This document shows, one piece after another, positions 15,820 to 24,126 of a stretch of DNA of 56,217 bases. Positions within the stretch are counted from its first letter, which is position 1, and each line of letters begins with the position of its first letter. The position numbers and the translations under genes are program-made. Source of the DNA: Candidatus Thiodiazotropha sp. (ex Monitilora ramsayi) (GTDB lineage: Bacteria; Pseudomonadota; Gammaproteobacteria; Chromatiales; Chromatiaceae); contig JAHXIP010000022.1 of NCBI GenBank assembly GCA_025655575.1, positions 1 through 56,217 on the forward strand. Reading direction: 5' to 3'. A model generated the notes under the pieces. That model was not told where the DNA came from. It worked only from the letters and a program-made list of their open reading frames with translations, and did not search any database.

Positions 15820-16833
15820 ATGAAACACCAACTGGAAATTTCAACTGTCCTGATATTATTTTCACATCTCATTGAGATTGGCGAATTACAAGCCAGTGAG
15901 ACGATACCAGGCATTTATATCGAACGCGTAGTCGATCGCAGTCGTGCTCTCGTGCCTGGCTTGAAGGCACAATACAAGATCTGTGCTGATCAGCGTCAAC
16001 TGTATAAAAAATTGTTTGAGCAGGGTGGAGTGGGTTGGGAGGCTGTCAAGCAAGGTCTTCCCAAAGGTTACGATGTGAGAGCCGTACCTGCAAGTGAGCC
16101 CGACTGGGAAAAGGAAAATGTTGGCAAGCAAATCGAAAAAGAGTACTTCTACGGTGATAAATATGCGCTCTATCAGCATACAAGACGGTACGAGATTTCA
16201 GAGGTAGAGCGATGCGCTTTGATTGAGCGCGAGGACCTGAAAATTGACCTTGATAATGGTACAGCGCGCTATCTCGTTACCCTGAAAGATAAACGAAAGG
16301 TGCAAGCAGTACCGGGTGTGAGTCAAATTCCCTTGGCCCAGGAATATGAAAGTTACAAAGTCAATCGCATGCCAAGTGCCAAGAGGATTAGAAACAAGAA
16401 CGACGAAGCGCTTGATGAGATTAGCAAGGATGAAAAAATCGCCAGACTTTTGAGTTTGCTCTATGCGGATACGACAAGTAAACGTCCACCTGGTGTCGGT
16501 GTGTCATTTGATCCTAAGGTGGCAGATAAACTGAAAGAGGCAATGGGTTACGAGGAGAGCAATGTCTCTCCAGTCGTCGTGCCAAGAGCCAATGATGAGC
16601 ATTTCGTTGTCGGGCAACCCTGCGACATTATATCCGCAAAGAACATGCGAAGCCGTCTTTGGTATTGGGACACAATGCATTACTATCCAGCAACGGTCGA
16701 GAGACCTATTTTACTCAAAACCGAATTAACCAAAAAAAATAAAGAAGTTGTCGGATCAAAAGAGGCAACAAAGTTCAGGGTATTGAAGGGTATTGATAAT
16801 TCTGTTTTCGAATTGGATCCGAGTCTGCGTTAG
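15820..16833 (+). CDS. Probable secreted protein of unknown function
   Basis: 337 residues. The first ~26 residues (ISTVLILFSHLIEIGELQAS) may be a weak signal peptide. The body is charged and Lys/Glu-rich with few Cys (KICADQ, ERCALIE, GQPCDII). The C-terminal end (PILLKTEL, KEATKFRVLKGIDNSVFELD) has the layout seen at the end of LolA/DUF4412-like folds, as does the unknown protein at 8206; this is a faint likeness, not a family call. It lies 24 bases after the RHS relic, in the same direction. It might be an RHS- or pilus-associated protein, or an immunity-type gene. No function is assigned. Confidence 0.6.
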   Translation: MKHQLEISTVLILFSHLIEIGELQASETIPGIYIERVVDRSRALVPGLKAQYKICADQRQLYKKLFEQGGVGWEAVKQGLPKGYDVRAVPASEPDWEKENVGKQIEKEYFYGDKYALYQHTRRYEISEVERCALIEREDLKIDLDNGTARYLVTLKDKRKVQAVPGVSQIPLAQEYESYKVNRMPSAKRIRNKNDEALDEISKDEKIARLLSLLYADTTSKRPPGVGVSFDPKVADKLKEAMGYEESNVSPVVVPRANDEHFVVGQPCDIISAKNMRSRLWYWDTMHYYPATVERPILLKTELTKKNKEVVGSKEATKFRVLKGIDNSVFELDPSLR

Positions 16834-16924
16834 TTAGTAGGGTACGGACCGGCCACACTATCTATGGATATCACTAGATAGCCTTCAGTCCGCAGCTTAG
16901 CAAAGCTGACACCCAGTGATTAAA

Positions 16925-16950
16925 GGGCCGAAGTTGAGTGACTCCGGCCC
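16925..16950 (-). terminator. Intrinsic terminator of the lipoprotein gene
   Basis: Inverted repeat GGGCCG-a-AGT / ACT-c-CGGCCC with a short loop. Read on the minus strand it is followed by TTTAATCA, a short T-rich run, and lies just downstream of the minus-strand stop at 16963. The plus-strand side has no T-run. Confidence 0.7.
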
Positions 16951-16962
16951 GGTCAAAAATGA

Positions 16963-18162
16963 TCAGTTAAGTTGGCAACCGGTACCGGAGAAGATGCCGG
17001 AGTTTCCGTCCATGTCACTCCAGGTACCGTTTACTGTACCGGTGGTTTTATTCAGCGTGCCGGTAATGGTAGCGTCGACTACGCTGCCGTCCCTGATCTG
17101 TGCAGACAGTGTGGTGCCGGTCAGGGTGCCGGTGAAGGGTGCAGATTCACCCACTGTGTTATCGGTTGCATACACCGTATAGGCGACACCCGAGACGTTG
17201 TCAGCGCTGTCAACGTCGAAGGTAAATAAACCATAGGATAATACGAACCCTCCTGTGGTTGTGAAGCTGCCCGTAAAACGATGGGTGGCGTCTGCTGCTC
17301 CACCGACTCTGCTGCCGGAAAACGTGCCTGACTCGCCTGTGGATACAAGATCCCAGGTGCCGCCAATTTGACTGGGGCCGGTGAATCGCCCGCTGAATGT
17401 GGCGCCGGATGAGACATCACCGCTGATGAAGGTGGCGCTTTGATCGAAGCTGACTGCTGTATTGCCGCTCAGGGTAAGCAATCCATCTGAGCTGCTGTAG
17501 GCAAATCCAGAGAGTAATCCAGTGGATGCATCCACCAGGACGCCGAAGGGGCCGCTGTCATCACCGGTGAAGGTGCCAGCATAGGCGCCGGCGCGGACGC
17601 AGAGGAGGGTGGATTCAAGGTGAGCCCGTGCTGCTGTGCTGTCCGGCAGTGTATGGCTGGTGCCATCGGCAGTTGCTGCATCGGAGATGATCGATGCCAG
17701 GGCTGCGGGCAGATCTGCGGTGGTGAAGTCCACGGCTGACCAGGTATCAGCAACGGTTTGCACGGCAGGTGAGATCGTGATGCCGTTGCTGGGGTCGCCA
17801 TCGGTATCGAGCATCAGCAGGAAGCGGACCAGGTTCAAGACCTCCGTTGAGGTGCTGGAGCCGCCGGGTACCAGGTCGATGGGTGTGATGACCGATTTAC
17901 CCGTGGCGCTACCCAGGGTCACGTTACCCAGGTTGAACCCCACCGGCTGGCCGACCTCGTAGGTGAAGCTGCCATCCGTACCCGTAATGCCGCTTTGGGC
18001 GCCAGAGGCGAAAGTGACGCCTGAGACGTTGGTGTCTTTTAAAACACCGGTTGCCGTTGTCGGTGTCGTTGTGCCATCTCCACCGCCACCACAGGCTGTG
18101 AGTATAAAAAGTACGAAGAGTGTGAAAAGGGGCAATAGAAACTGCTGCATCCTGATGATCAT
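16963..18162 (-). CDS. Lipoprotein with repeated beta-rich domain
   Basis: 399 residues. Start at the complement of 18160-18162, set by a strong GGGAGGAG ribosome site a few bases upstream. The signal ends in the lipobox FILTACGGGG, followed by a Thr-rich linker. The next part (VLKDTNVSGVTFASGAQSG, TDGSFTYEVGQPVGFNLGNV) has the look of adhesin-associated repeat domains found in surface lipoproteins. The C-terminal half has TGS/SGT-rich beta strands (YAGTFTGDDSGPFGVLVD, ATITGTLNKTTGTVNGTW). Probably anchored to the outer membrane; function unknown. It has its own terminator (16925-16950) and is convergent with the unknown gene at 15820. Confidence 0.8.
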   Translation of the reverse strand: MIIRMQQFLLPLFTLFVLFILTACGGGGDGTTTPTTATGVLKDTNVSGVTFASGAQSGITGTDGSFTYEVGQPVGFNLGNVTLGSATGKSVITPIDLVPGGSSTSTEVLNLVRFLLMLDTDGDPSNGITISPAVQTVADTWSAVDFTTADLPAALASIISDAATADGTSHTLPDSTAARAHLESTLLCVRAGAYAGTFTGDDSGPFGVLVDASTGLLSGFAYSSSDGLLTLSGNTAVSFDQSATFISGDVSSGATFSGRFTGPSQIGGTWDLVSTGESGTFSGSRVGGAADATHRFTGSFTTTGGFVLSYGLFTFDVDSADNVSGVAYTVYATDNTVGESAPFTGTLTGTTLSAQIRDGSVVDATITGTLNKTTGTVNGTWSDMDGNSGIFSGTGCQLN

Positions 18163-18453
18163 GATTCTCCTCCCAAGATTCCCGAAATTATTGTTGCTCC
18201 CTTAGGGGCGTCTAATGAGACGTATTATTATTTGATGGCCCTGTTGCTTGACCACCAACAGTCTGAGTGTAGACCATGGTCTGGGAGCGTAGGATTGAAT
18301 CATTTAAAGCATAAATGGTGGATTTTTTTTGATTTCGGGAAAACCGGTCGAAAAGTTTTCACTTTTCTTGTCGCACATTAAGGAAAATTCCCGCTAATGG
18401 TGGGAGCATAAAGCAAGGAGCGTGTGAGATGTTTTTTAGTGTACGGAGCTGTC
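18163..18453. other. Intergenic region with palindromes between divergent genes
   Basis: Region between the divergent lipoprotein and Cys-rich genes. It holds a perfect 12-base palindrome AGACCATGGTCT at 18271-18282, an interrupted repeat CTGTTG/CAACAG at 18241-18261, and a CGTCT/AGACG hairpin near 18208-18221. One could be a regulator site serving both genes. No convincing promoter pair was seen. Confidence 0.4.
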
Positions 18454-18705
18454 ATGGAAGATAAGCCCAAATATCAGATCAACGCAGATATCGTGGCACA
18501 GGCAGACCAATGCAATACGTGTCATCGTTGTCTGAAAGATCCCACATTCGATCTCTGCCGGATCGACTATGTCGCGGCGAGTGGTGAGGTGCTTTTTGTC
18601 TCTGCCGATCAGTGCCGTGACTGTGGTTATCAGATACCTTTTGGCGAGGGTCTGGTGTGTGGTTGTCCGGTGCGCAAAGCGATACAGAAAAAATACAGTA
18701 TTTGA
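18454..18705 (+). CDS. Small Cys-rich protein, possible metal or Fe-S binding
   Basis: 83 residues from ATG 18454, with GGAG at 18443-18449 at good spacing; an upstream in-frame GTG at 18424 is less likely. Cys pattern: CNTCHRC, a single Cys (FDLCRID), CRDC and CGC, eight or so cysteines in all, typical of a zinc ribbon or a small Fe-S carrier. No membrane segment or signal peptide. I do not recognise the family and the neighbours give no pathway. Likely cytoplasmic. Confidence 0.65.
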   Translation: MEDKPKYQINADIVAQADQCNTCHRCLKDPTFDLCRIDYVAASGEVLFVSADQCRDCGYQIPFGEGLVCGCPVRKAIQKKYSI

Positions 18706-19046
18706 TTTCCGGGTCGGTTGGCCGGTGTGACTGTCATCGCTATGGGTGGTCAGCCGAAGTACGATTTTTGTGGCTTTCCCGGAATTTGTAAAAGACCCGA
18801 TTTTACCTCCTCCTGAGCTGATTACAGGCCCTAACTAACCAGGCTGACAGTCCACGTGTGGACGGGGGTGCCAACCCAATCCTGGGTATTCATGGTATAT
18901 AAATTGAGTGCCGCCGGTTTCAGGCCTCCTCGCTTTCCGGTGGCGGATATTATTATTCGGGATCAAACGCAGGCTGAATTAGCCTCTGTCTACACTGAGT
19001 GCATACCAGACTGTCCTAACGATTTTGATTCGGGTATATTTCGCGC
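18706..19046. other. Intergenic region upstream of accA
   Basis: 341 bases without a credible gene. A GTCCAC/GTGGAC inverted repeat with a 2-base gap lies at 18852-18865, and a TATATAAA-like stretch near 18895. No clear -35/-10 pair was found. An ORF of 66 codons overlapping the accA start has no supporting features. Confidence 0.4.
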
Positions 19047-20006
19047 ATGGATCTGAACTTTCTTGAATTCGAACAACCAATTGCCGAGCTCGAAGCGAAA
19101 ATCGAGGAGCTGCGGCTTGTCGGCAGTGATAATGAAATTAACATTCAGGACGAGATCGCCCGTCTGGAGAGCAAGTGCCAGTCGCTGACCGAATCGATCT
19201 TCTCCAATCTCAAGCCCTGGGATATCTCCCAGCTCTCCCGCCATCCGCAGCGGCCCTATCTGCTCGACTACATCAACCGGGTTTTTGATGAATTCCACGA
19301 GTTGCACGGCGACAGGGCCTTTGCCGACGATCATGCGATTATCGGCGGTGTAGGCCGGCTGGAAGGGCGCCCGGTGATGGTCATCGGTCACCAGAAGGGG
19401 CGGGATACCAAGGATAAGCTGCATCGCAACTTCGGCATGCCCCGTCCGGAAGGCTATCGCAAGGCACTGCGCCTGATGGAGATGGCGGAGCGCTTTAAAA
19501 TGCCTATCCTCACCTTTATCGATACCCCTGGCGCCTATCCAGGTGTGGGGGCCGAGGAACGGGGTCAGAGTGAAGCTATCGCACGTAATCTCAAGGTGAT
19601 GTCCGGTCTGCGAACCCCCATCATCTGTACTGTGATCGGTGAGGGTGGCTCCGGCGGCGCACTGGCCATTGGCGTGGGTGATCGGGTCATGATGCTGGAG
19701 TACAGCACCTATTCGGTGATCTCTCCCGAGGGTTGTGCCTCAATTCTCTGGAAAAGTGCTGAAAAGGCGCCACTGGCCGCCGAAGCGATGGCGATCACTT
19801 CTGATCGGCTGAAAGAGCTGGATCTGGTCGACGAGATTGTGGCCGAGCCCCTGGGTGGCGCCCATCGGGATATCGAGACCATGGCGAAGAATCTCAAGCA
19901 CGCGCTGCGAGAGGGCCTGGACAATGTCACCAGCATGGCCATCGACAAGCTGCTGGATGCCCGCTATCAGCGACTCATGCAGTACGGGCAGTTCTCCGGG
20001 GACTGA
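19047..20006 (+). CDS. accA: Acetyl-CoA carboxylase carboxyltransferase subunit alpha
   Basis: 319 residues, the usual length. Works with AccD to transfer the carboxyl group from biotin to acetyl-CoA, giving malonyl-CoA for fatty acid synthesis. It begins [20 protein letters not shown] as the family does. The carboxyltransferase core has [20 protein letters not shown], then [18 protein letters not shown] and [15 protein letters not shown]. The start is fixed by alignment to the family N-terminus; no strong ribosome site is seen. tilS follows 27 bases downstream, so they probably form a transcription unit. Confidence 0.97.
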   Translation: MDLNFLEFEQPIAELEAKIEELRLVGSDNEINIQDEIARLESKCQSLTESIFSNLKPWDISQLSRHPQRPYLLDYINRVFDEFHELHGDRAFADDHAIIGGVGRLEGRPVMVIGHQKGRDTKDKLHRNFGMPRPEGYRKALRLMEMAERFKMPILTFIDTPGAYPGVGAEERGQSEAIARNLKVMSGLRTPIICTVIGEGGSGGALAIGVGDRVMMLEYSTYSVISPEGCASILWKSAEKAPLAAEAMAITSDRLKELDLVDEIVAEPLGGAHRDIETMAKNLKHALREGLDNVTSMAIDKLLDARYQRLMQYGQFSGD

Positions 20007-20033
20007 TCCGCTTCCTGGTTGCCGGGAATACCC

Positions 20034-21359
20034 ATGACGCTCACCACCAACCGGTTGCTCGAGAACCTCAAGCAGCTGCCTCCCGCCGAGCATGCCCATA
20101 TCGCTTTCAGCGGTGGGCTCGACTCCTGTGTATTGCTGCATCTGCTGGTGTCGATCCGGCATGAGCTGCCGTGGACGCTGCAGGCGATCCATGTACACCA
20201 TGGCCTACAGGCGGAGGCAGATCGCTGGCAAGCCCATTGCGAGACAGTCTGTGCGACGTACGATATTCCTCTCACCACCCTTAGCCTGAAGCTCAATCTG
20301 ACAGCAGGCGAGAGCCTGGAGGCGGCTGCCCGGGAAGCCCGCTATGGGGCTATGGCCGAACAGATGGGATCAGGGGATCTGCTGTTGACCGCACAGCACC
20401 GGGACGATCAGGCGGAGACGCTGCTGCTGCAGCTGCTGCGAGGCAGCGGGCCGGCCGGACTCGCGGCGATGCCGGCAATCAGCCGCTTTGATCCGGGTTG
20501 GTTGGCGCGTCCGCTGCTTGATATGAGTCGGGACGCCCTTGAGGCTTATGCTGCACATCATCAGCTCGACTGGCAGGATGACCCTTCGAACAAGGACCTG
20601 CGCTTTGACCGAAACTACATTCGGCATGAGGTGATGCCGCTGTTGAAGTCACGCTGGCCGGCAGCCTCAACGACACTCTCCCGGGCTGCCCGCTTTAGTG
20701 GCGAGTTACTGAATTTGGCAAACGAAGAGGCGGCATCGGATCTGGCCGCTGTCAGGCAACAAGACGAGTCGGGGATTTTGATCCCGGCGCTTCAGGCATT
20801 GAGCTCCGTTCGTCAACGCAATCTGCTGAGACACTGGCTTCTCATATCGGGCGTGCCGACGCCCCATTCAAAAAAATTGGCACGTATCGAGCGAGAGGTC
20901 GTGAAGGGGCGGCCTGATGCCAATCCCCTGGTGGCCTGGGGTGGATGGCAGATTCGCCGCTTCCGGGATGTGCTTTTACTGGATCGTGTGACGGCGGATG
21001 AGGCGGTACCGGCAACACTGAACTGGGATGATAAGCGGGAGCTGCAGCTGCCGGCTGGATTGGGACGACTGTTCACCGAGCCGGGTGAGGGTGGTATCAG
21101 TGTCGATCGCTGGTCAGAAGCCCGAATCGAAGTCCGCTTCCGCACTGGCGGTGAGTGTTGTCTGCCCGCCGGGCAGGCCCATCACCGCCCCTTGAAAAAG
21201 CTCTTTCAGGAGTGGGGTGTGCCTCCCTGGGAGCGGTCCCGGCTCCCGCTGATCTATCTGGATGGTGAATTGGCTGCGATTCCCGAACGTCTTGTCTGCC
21301 AGCCATTTGCCGCCCTCCCAGGCGAACCCTCGATACGGGTCCGCTGGGCTGCTCACTAG
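20034..21359 (+). CDS. tilS: tRNA(Ile)-lysidine synthetase
   Basis: 441 residues from ATG 20034; a TTG at 20019 is an alternative. The N-terminal ATP-pyrophosphatase domain has the PP-loop AFSGGLDSCVLL, then VHHGLQ and TAQHRDDQAETLLLQLLRGS. The enzyme converts C34 of tRNA-Ile(CAU) to lysidine so it reads AUA. The C-terminal part (RTGGECCLPAGQAHHRPLKK, FQEWGVPPWER) is the substrate-binding TilS_C domain. accA-tilS adjacency is common in gammaproteobacteria. Confidence 0.96.
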   Translation: MTLTTNRLLENLKQLPPAEHAHIAFSGGLDSCVLLHLLVSIRHELPWTLQAIHVHHGLQAEADRWQAHCETVCATYDIPLTTLSLKLNLTAGESLEAAAREARYGAMAEQMGSGDLLLTAQHRDDQAETLLLQLLRGSGPAGLAAMPAISRFDPGWLARPLLDMSRDALEAYAAHHQLDWQDDPSNKDLRFDRNYIRHEVMPLLKSRWPAASTTLSRAARFSGELLNLANEEAASDLAAVRQQDESGILIPALQALSSVRQRNLLRHWLLISGVPTPHSKKLARIEREVVKGRPDANPLVAWGGWQIRRFRDVLLLDRVTADEAVPATLNWDDKRELQLPAGLGRLFTEPGEGGISVDRWSEARIEVRFRTGGECCLPAGQAHHRPLKKLFQEWGVPPWERSRLPLIYLDGELAAIPERLVCQPFAALPGEPSIRVRWAAH

Positions 21360-21552
21360 TCTATCCGACGATAGCACTCCCCATTTCTCTTCCCCCTGTC
21401 CCGTCTGCTGGTGAAATCAGATGCACTGCCTTGCGTGGTGTCGTCAAGTGAATATGTCACACCCGGGGTATGTGCCCCTTCATATCCCTTGAGCGCCTGA
21501 AAGTGGAATCCTGTACCCAAGCACAGAACAACCAGGCCGGGGATAGAGAAAA

Positions 21553-22236
21553 ATGAACACGCAATCACCAGAGATATCGACAGAACCCCCAGTATTGGAG
21601 ACTTTAATTCAGACACGAAGCGTATTTCTGGATCATCTCCTCGTGGGGCAGATCGCACCGGGGGAAGCCCTGAAAAATACCGCCGGCCACGCAGAGGTCA
21701 CCTACTGGGAGGAGTTGCTCTGCGCCGTGATCAATCCTGATGCCGGACGACTGATGGCGGTGGTGGATATTCATCAGCCAAGTGGGTATAGCGGCTTGCT
21801 TCGCCGTCATGGTTCGATCGAATATGTCAGGTTTTTTATCGATTGGGGAGCGGGTGAGGGGTATGAGTCTGTAAGTCTTACACACTTTAAAGTCAGTGAT
21901 CTTCCGCCTGATATGGAAAAGCGTCAGTATCCTATTCGTCAGACAGTCTCTGTCAGGTTTGATGAGAACAGGTACTGGGGTTGTGTGTTGGATGGCATAC
22001 AGCCGAAAGTGCGTGCCGTGCTGTCGTGGAACCAGGTGCCGGAGATACACCCGTCGTTTACGCCTTTGTTCGGTAATGCGGTCGAGTCACGGATCTGTGT
22101 CAAGTCCGAGGAGGAGATGAAACTGCTGTTCGGACAATTCTCCAAAGCGGGAAGGAAGCAACCGGCAGGTGCGTTGGGGCAGACGAGCTATCGCTCATCG
22201 GAATTGTCTTCACCCAATGCCAACATGATTTTGTAA
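21553..22236 (+). CDS. Conserved-looking protein of unknown function
   Basis: 227 residues, soluble, no signal peptide. The middle has CAVINPDAGRLMAVVDIHQP, GSIEYVRFFIDWG and VRAVLSWNQVPEIHPSFTPL followed by FGNAVESRI. The last pattern (AxLSWN...P...P.FGN..E..I) occurs, to my memory, in uncharacterised beta-rich proteins of environmental bacteria. The last ~35 residues are Ser/Gly-rich and probably disordered. It is isolated between tilS and the sugar transferase with non-coding DNA on both sides. No function assigned. Confidence 0.7.
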   Translation: MNTQSPEISTEPPVLETLIQTRSVFLDHLLVGQIAPGEALKNTAGHAEVTYWEELLCAVINPDAGRLMAVVDIHQPSGYSGLLRRHGSIEYVRFFIDWGAGEGYESVSLTHFKVSDLPPDMEKRQYPIRQTVSVRFDENRYWGCVLDGIQPKVRAVLSWNQVPEIHPSFTPLFGNAVESRICVKSEEEMKLLFGQFSKAGRKQPAGALGQTSYRSSELSSPNANMIL

Positions 22237-22646
22237 CAGTTTCGATTTGGTCTGGTCTGACAGGGTCAGGCTAGCCATAGGCACAGGGATGTGCCATCTG
22301 TTTCTGTCGCCATAGGCGATTGAGAATGACGGCAAGGTATCGTCTTTCCGTCTCCCGGTTCTGGGTCGTGCCAGGGAAGGCGTGATTCGGATTTCATTTA
22401 GTATGAAGGGAGTCAAAGTCATGCCAGGGATGGCCGGCAGGGCGGTTCACTCTTCTCGATACATCATCCTCATTATCCCCACATAGCCATAGACATCATC
22501 TGTGACAAGTGAAAAAAGTCACAGATTCGTAGTGGCGCATTCGATGCCGAGAATTTCTCAGGAATGAAAACATATACCCATGACAGGTAATGCTGCTTAT
22601 CACCGCAGGGATGCATGAGCGAGATGAGTGATGCGGGGGTGGAGAT
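22237..22646. other. Intergenic region upstream of the sugar transferase
   Basis: 410 bases. It holds a strong inverted repeat at 22499-22525 (separate entry). A minus-strand 70-codon ORF (22210-22422) shows no signal or domain and is not called. The last 30 bases contain GGTGGAG, the ribosome site of the sugar transferase. Confidence 0.4.
22499..22525. promoter_or_regulatory. Perfect 8-base inverted repeat, possible operator
   Basis: TCTGTGAC, 11-base A-rich spacer, GTCACAGA. Perfect dyad, about 120 bases upstream of the sugar transferase start. Half-sites look like TGTGA/TCACA of Crp sites, but the spacing is 13 rather than 6, so a different regulator or an RNA hairpin is more likely. Confidence 0.45.
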
Positions 22647-23396
22647 ATGTTGACAAATCATTCGGTAAAGGTACGTGACTATGATCTTGGCAGTCGTGCG
22701 CCGAGTTACTTTTTCTCAACATCGAATGCCACTTCTGGGTTGACCAAAACCCAAAGTGAGGCCGGTCGGCTATTTGGTGAAATTCATCATGGTTGGGACA
22801 ACCTTCTCCGCTGTGGTGCAAAACGTCGCTTTGATATTGTCATGAGTCTGTTGATCCTGCTTCCTGCGCTTCCAGTGATGTTGCTGGTCATGTCGGCAAT
22901 CTGGCTGAGTACCTTCGGAAGGGAACCCGTGTTCTACCATCAGCAGCGTATTGGGCTGAATGGGGAACACTTTAAAATCATAAAGTTTCGCAGTATGCGA
23001 GTCGATGCTGAAGATCACGGTATCAAAACCACGCGTGTACGTGATCCAAGAATAACCAGAATCGGTAGATTCATTCGTAAGAGTAGAATCGATGAACTGC
23101 CCCAGTTGATTCAAATATTACGGGGTGAAATGAGTCTCGTCGGTCCGCGCCCTGAAAGACCGGAGTTTGTTGGGCAATATAGTCGCCAGATTGAGGGGTA
23201 CGTTCTCAGGCATGGAGTAAAGCCTGGCCTTACCGGTTGGGCTCAGGTCAGCTATGGCTATGGGGATTCGGTGGAAGATGCAGAGATAAAGCTCTTCTAT
23301 GATTTGAACTACATCAGAAAGGGTTGTTCGAAACTGGACTTGGTGATTCTCCTAAGAACGATATCCACTGTGCTGACCGGTCATGGTGCGAGATAG
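22647..23396 (+). CDS. Undecaprenyl-phosphate sugar-1-phosphate transferase (bacterial sugar transferase family)
   Basis: 249 residues, ATG 22647 after GGTGGAG. One membrane helix (about residues 66-90, IVMSLLILLPALPVMLLVMS) and the catalytic bacterial sugar transferase domain: FYHQQRIGLNG, KFRSMRVDAE, SRIDELPQLIQILRGEMSLV then GPRPERPEF, and PGLTGWAQV. It starts exopolysaccharide or glycan synthesis by loading a sugar phosphate onto undecaprenyl phosphate in the inner membrane. It lacks the four N-terminal helices of WcaJ/EpsE-type proteins, so it is a short PglC-like form. No other polysaccharide genes are adjacent. The donor sugar cannot be told. Confidence 0.92.
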   Translation: MLTNHSVKVRDYDLGSRAPSYFFSTSNATSGLTKTQSEAGRLFGEIHHGWDNLLRCGAKRRFDIVMSLLILLPALPVMLLVMSAIWLSTFGREPVFYHQQRIGLNGEHFKIIKFRSMRVDAEDHGIKTTRVRDPRITRIGRFIRKSRIDELPQLIQILRGEMSLVGPRPERPEFVGQYSRQIEGYVLRHGVKPGLTGWAQVSYGYGDSVEDAEIKLFYDLNYIRKGCSKLDLVILLRTISTVLTGHGAR

Positions 23397-23440
23397 TATC
23401 GATTAAGGTTATATCTAACTCTATAAGACATCAGTTGAAA

Positions 23441-23476
23441 AACGCCCACTCAAACTAGTACATAAGAGTGGGCGTT
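23441..23476 (-). terminator. Intrinsic terminator of the small lipoprotein gene
   Basis: Perfect 11-base stem AACGCCCACTC/GAGTGGGCGTT with a 14-base loop. On the minus strand the stem runs into GTTTTTC, the expected T-run, about 50 bases past the stop at 23523. The plus-strand side lacks Ts, so the sugar transferase may share it only weakly. Confidence 0.8.
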
Positions 23477-23522
23477 CAAACAACTACGATCTTTTTGAAT
23501 GCAGATAATGCTCTCGACGATA

Positions 23523-23876
23523 TTATCTGTTACACCAAGGGTGACCATCCGGCAGCGGGACGTGAATGTACTGGCTACCAAACTTGACGTATGCGTCACA
23601 GGTACCCTTGATAGTGATCAAGGTGAATTCCTGGACACTGGATAGCGTCTTGACAGGAGAACTGCCTTTGTCGTTAAGTCTGATAGGTAGCTTCACTTCC
23701 TTGGAGATTACCTCTCCTTTCTCATCGACGGCAACAAGCCTCCCATCAGAGTAGTGAATATTAATGGATTCATCGAGTTTTAGATTGACCGGCTTGTCGT
23801 TATCTCTATAAAACTTAGAGTGACATGCACTTAGAAAAAAAACGAGAGATATCGAAACTAATATTCTGATTTTCAT
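23523..23876 (-). CDS. Small lipoprotein of unknown function
   Basis: 117 residues. A signal with lipobox VFFLSAC (Cys ~18) is followed by a short beta-rich domain. The strands include INIHYSDGRLVAVDEKGEVI and EFTLITIKGTCDAYVKFGSQ, and the tail ends PDGHPWCNR. Two Cys in the mature part could form a disulfide. It is AT-rich relative to its neighbours and has its own terminator (23441-23476). No family recognised. Confidence 0.7.
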   Translation of the reverse strand: MKIRILVSISLVFFLSACHSKFYRDNDKPVNLKLDESINIHYSDGRLVAVDEKGEVISKEVKLPIRLNDKGSSPVKTLSSVQEFTLITIKGTCDAYVKFGSQYIHVPLPDGHPWCNR

Positions 23877-24126
23877 TTATTTATTCCCCTCTTTGTTGTC
23901 ATTGCAATTGTAGCTGATAAATATAAGCGTGTTATGGGATGTGGATGATGTGCTAAATAGTGGCAAGCCAAGTCAATAGGCTGGCCTATAAAATAAAGTC
24001 AGGCTCAATCTGTCATGGCTTCATTTAAGTGATGAGATAAGTTACTCCACAAAATGTGTTGTGTTCAGAATAATCGTGTTGATAGTTGCTTGATCACGTG
24101 TTTTTGTGTTTTGTCCGGTCTCATCA

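Noticed and set aside
16972..18205. Several plus-strand ORFs inside the minus-strand lipoprotein gene
   Set aside because: They are shadows created by the GC-rich repeated Thr/Gly/Ser codons of the lipoprotein; the lipobox, strong ribosome site and terminator all support the minus strand.
22210..22422. Minus-strand 70-codon ORF in the gap before the sugar transferase
   Set aside because: No ribosome site, no signal or domain, overlaps the end of the gene at 21553.
22499..22525. Crp binding site
   Set aside because: Half-sites TGTGA/TCACA are 13 bases apart instead of 6, so helical phasing does not fit Crp.
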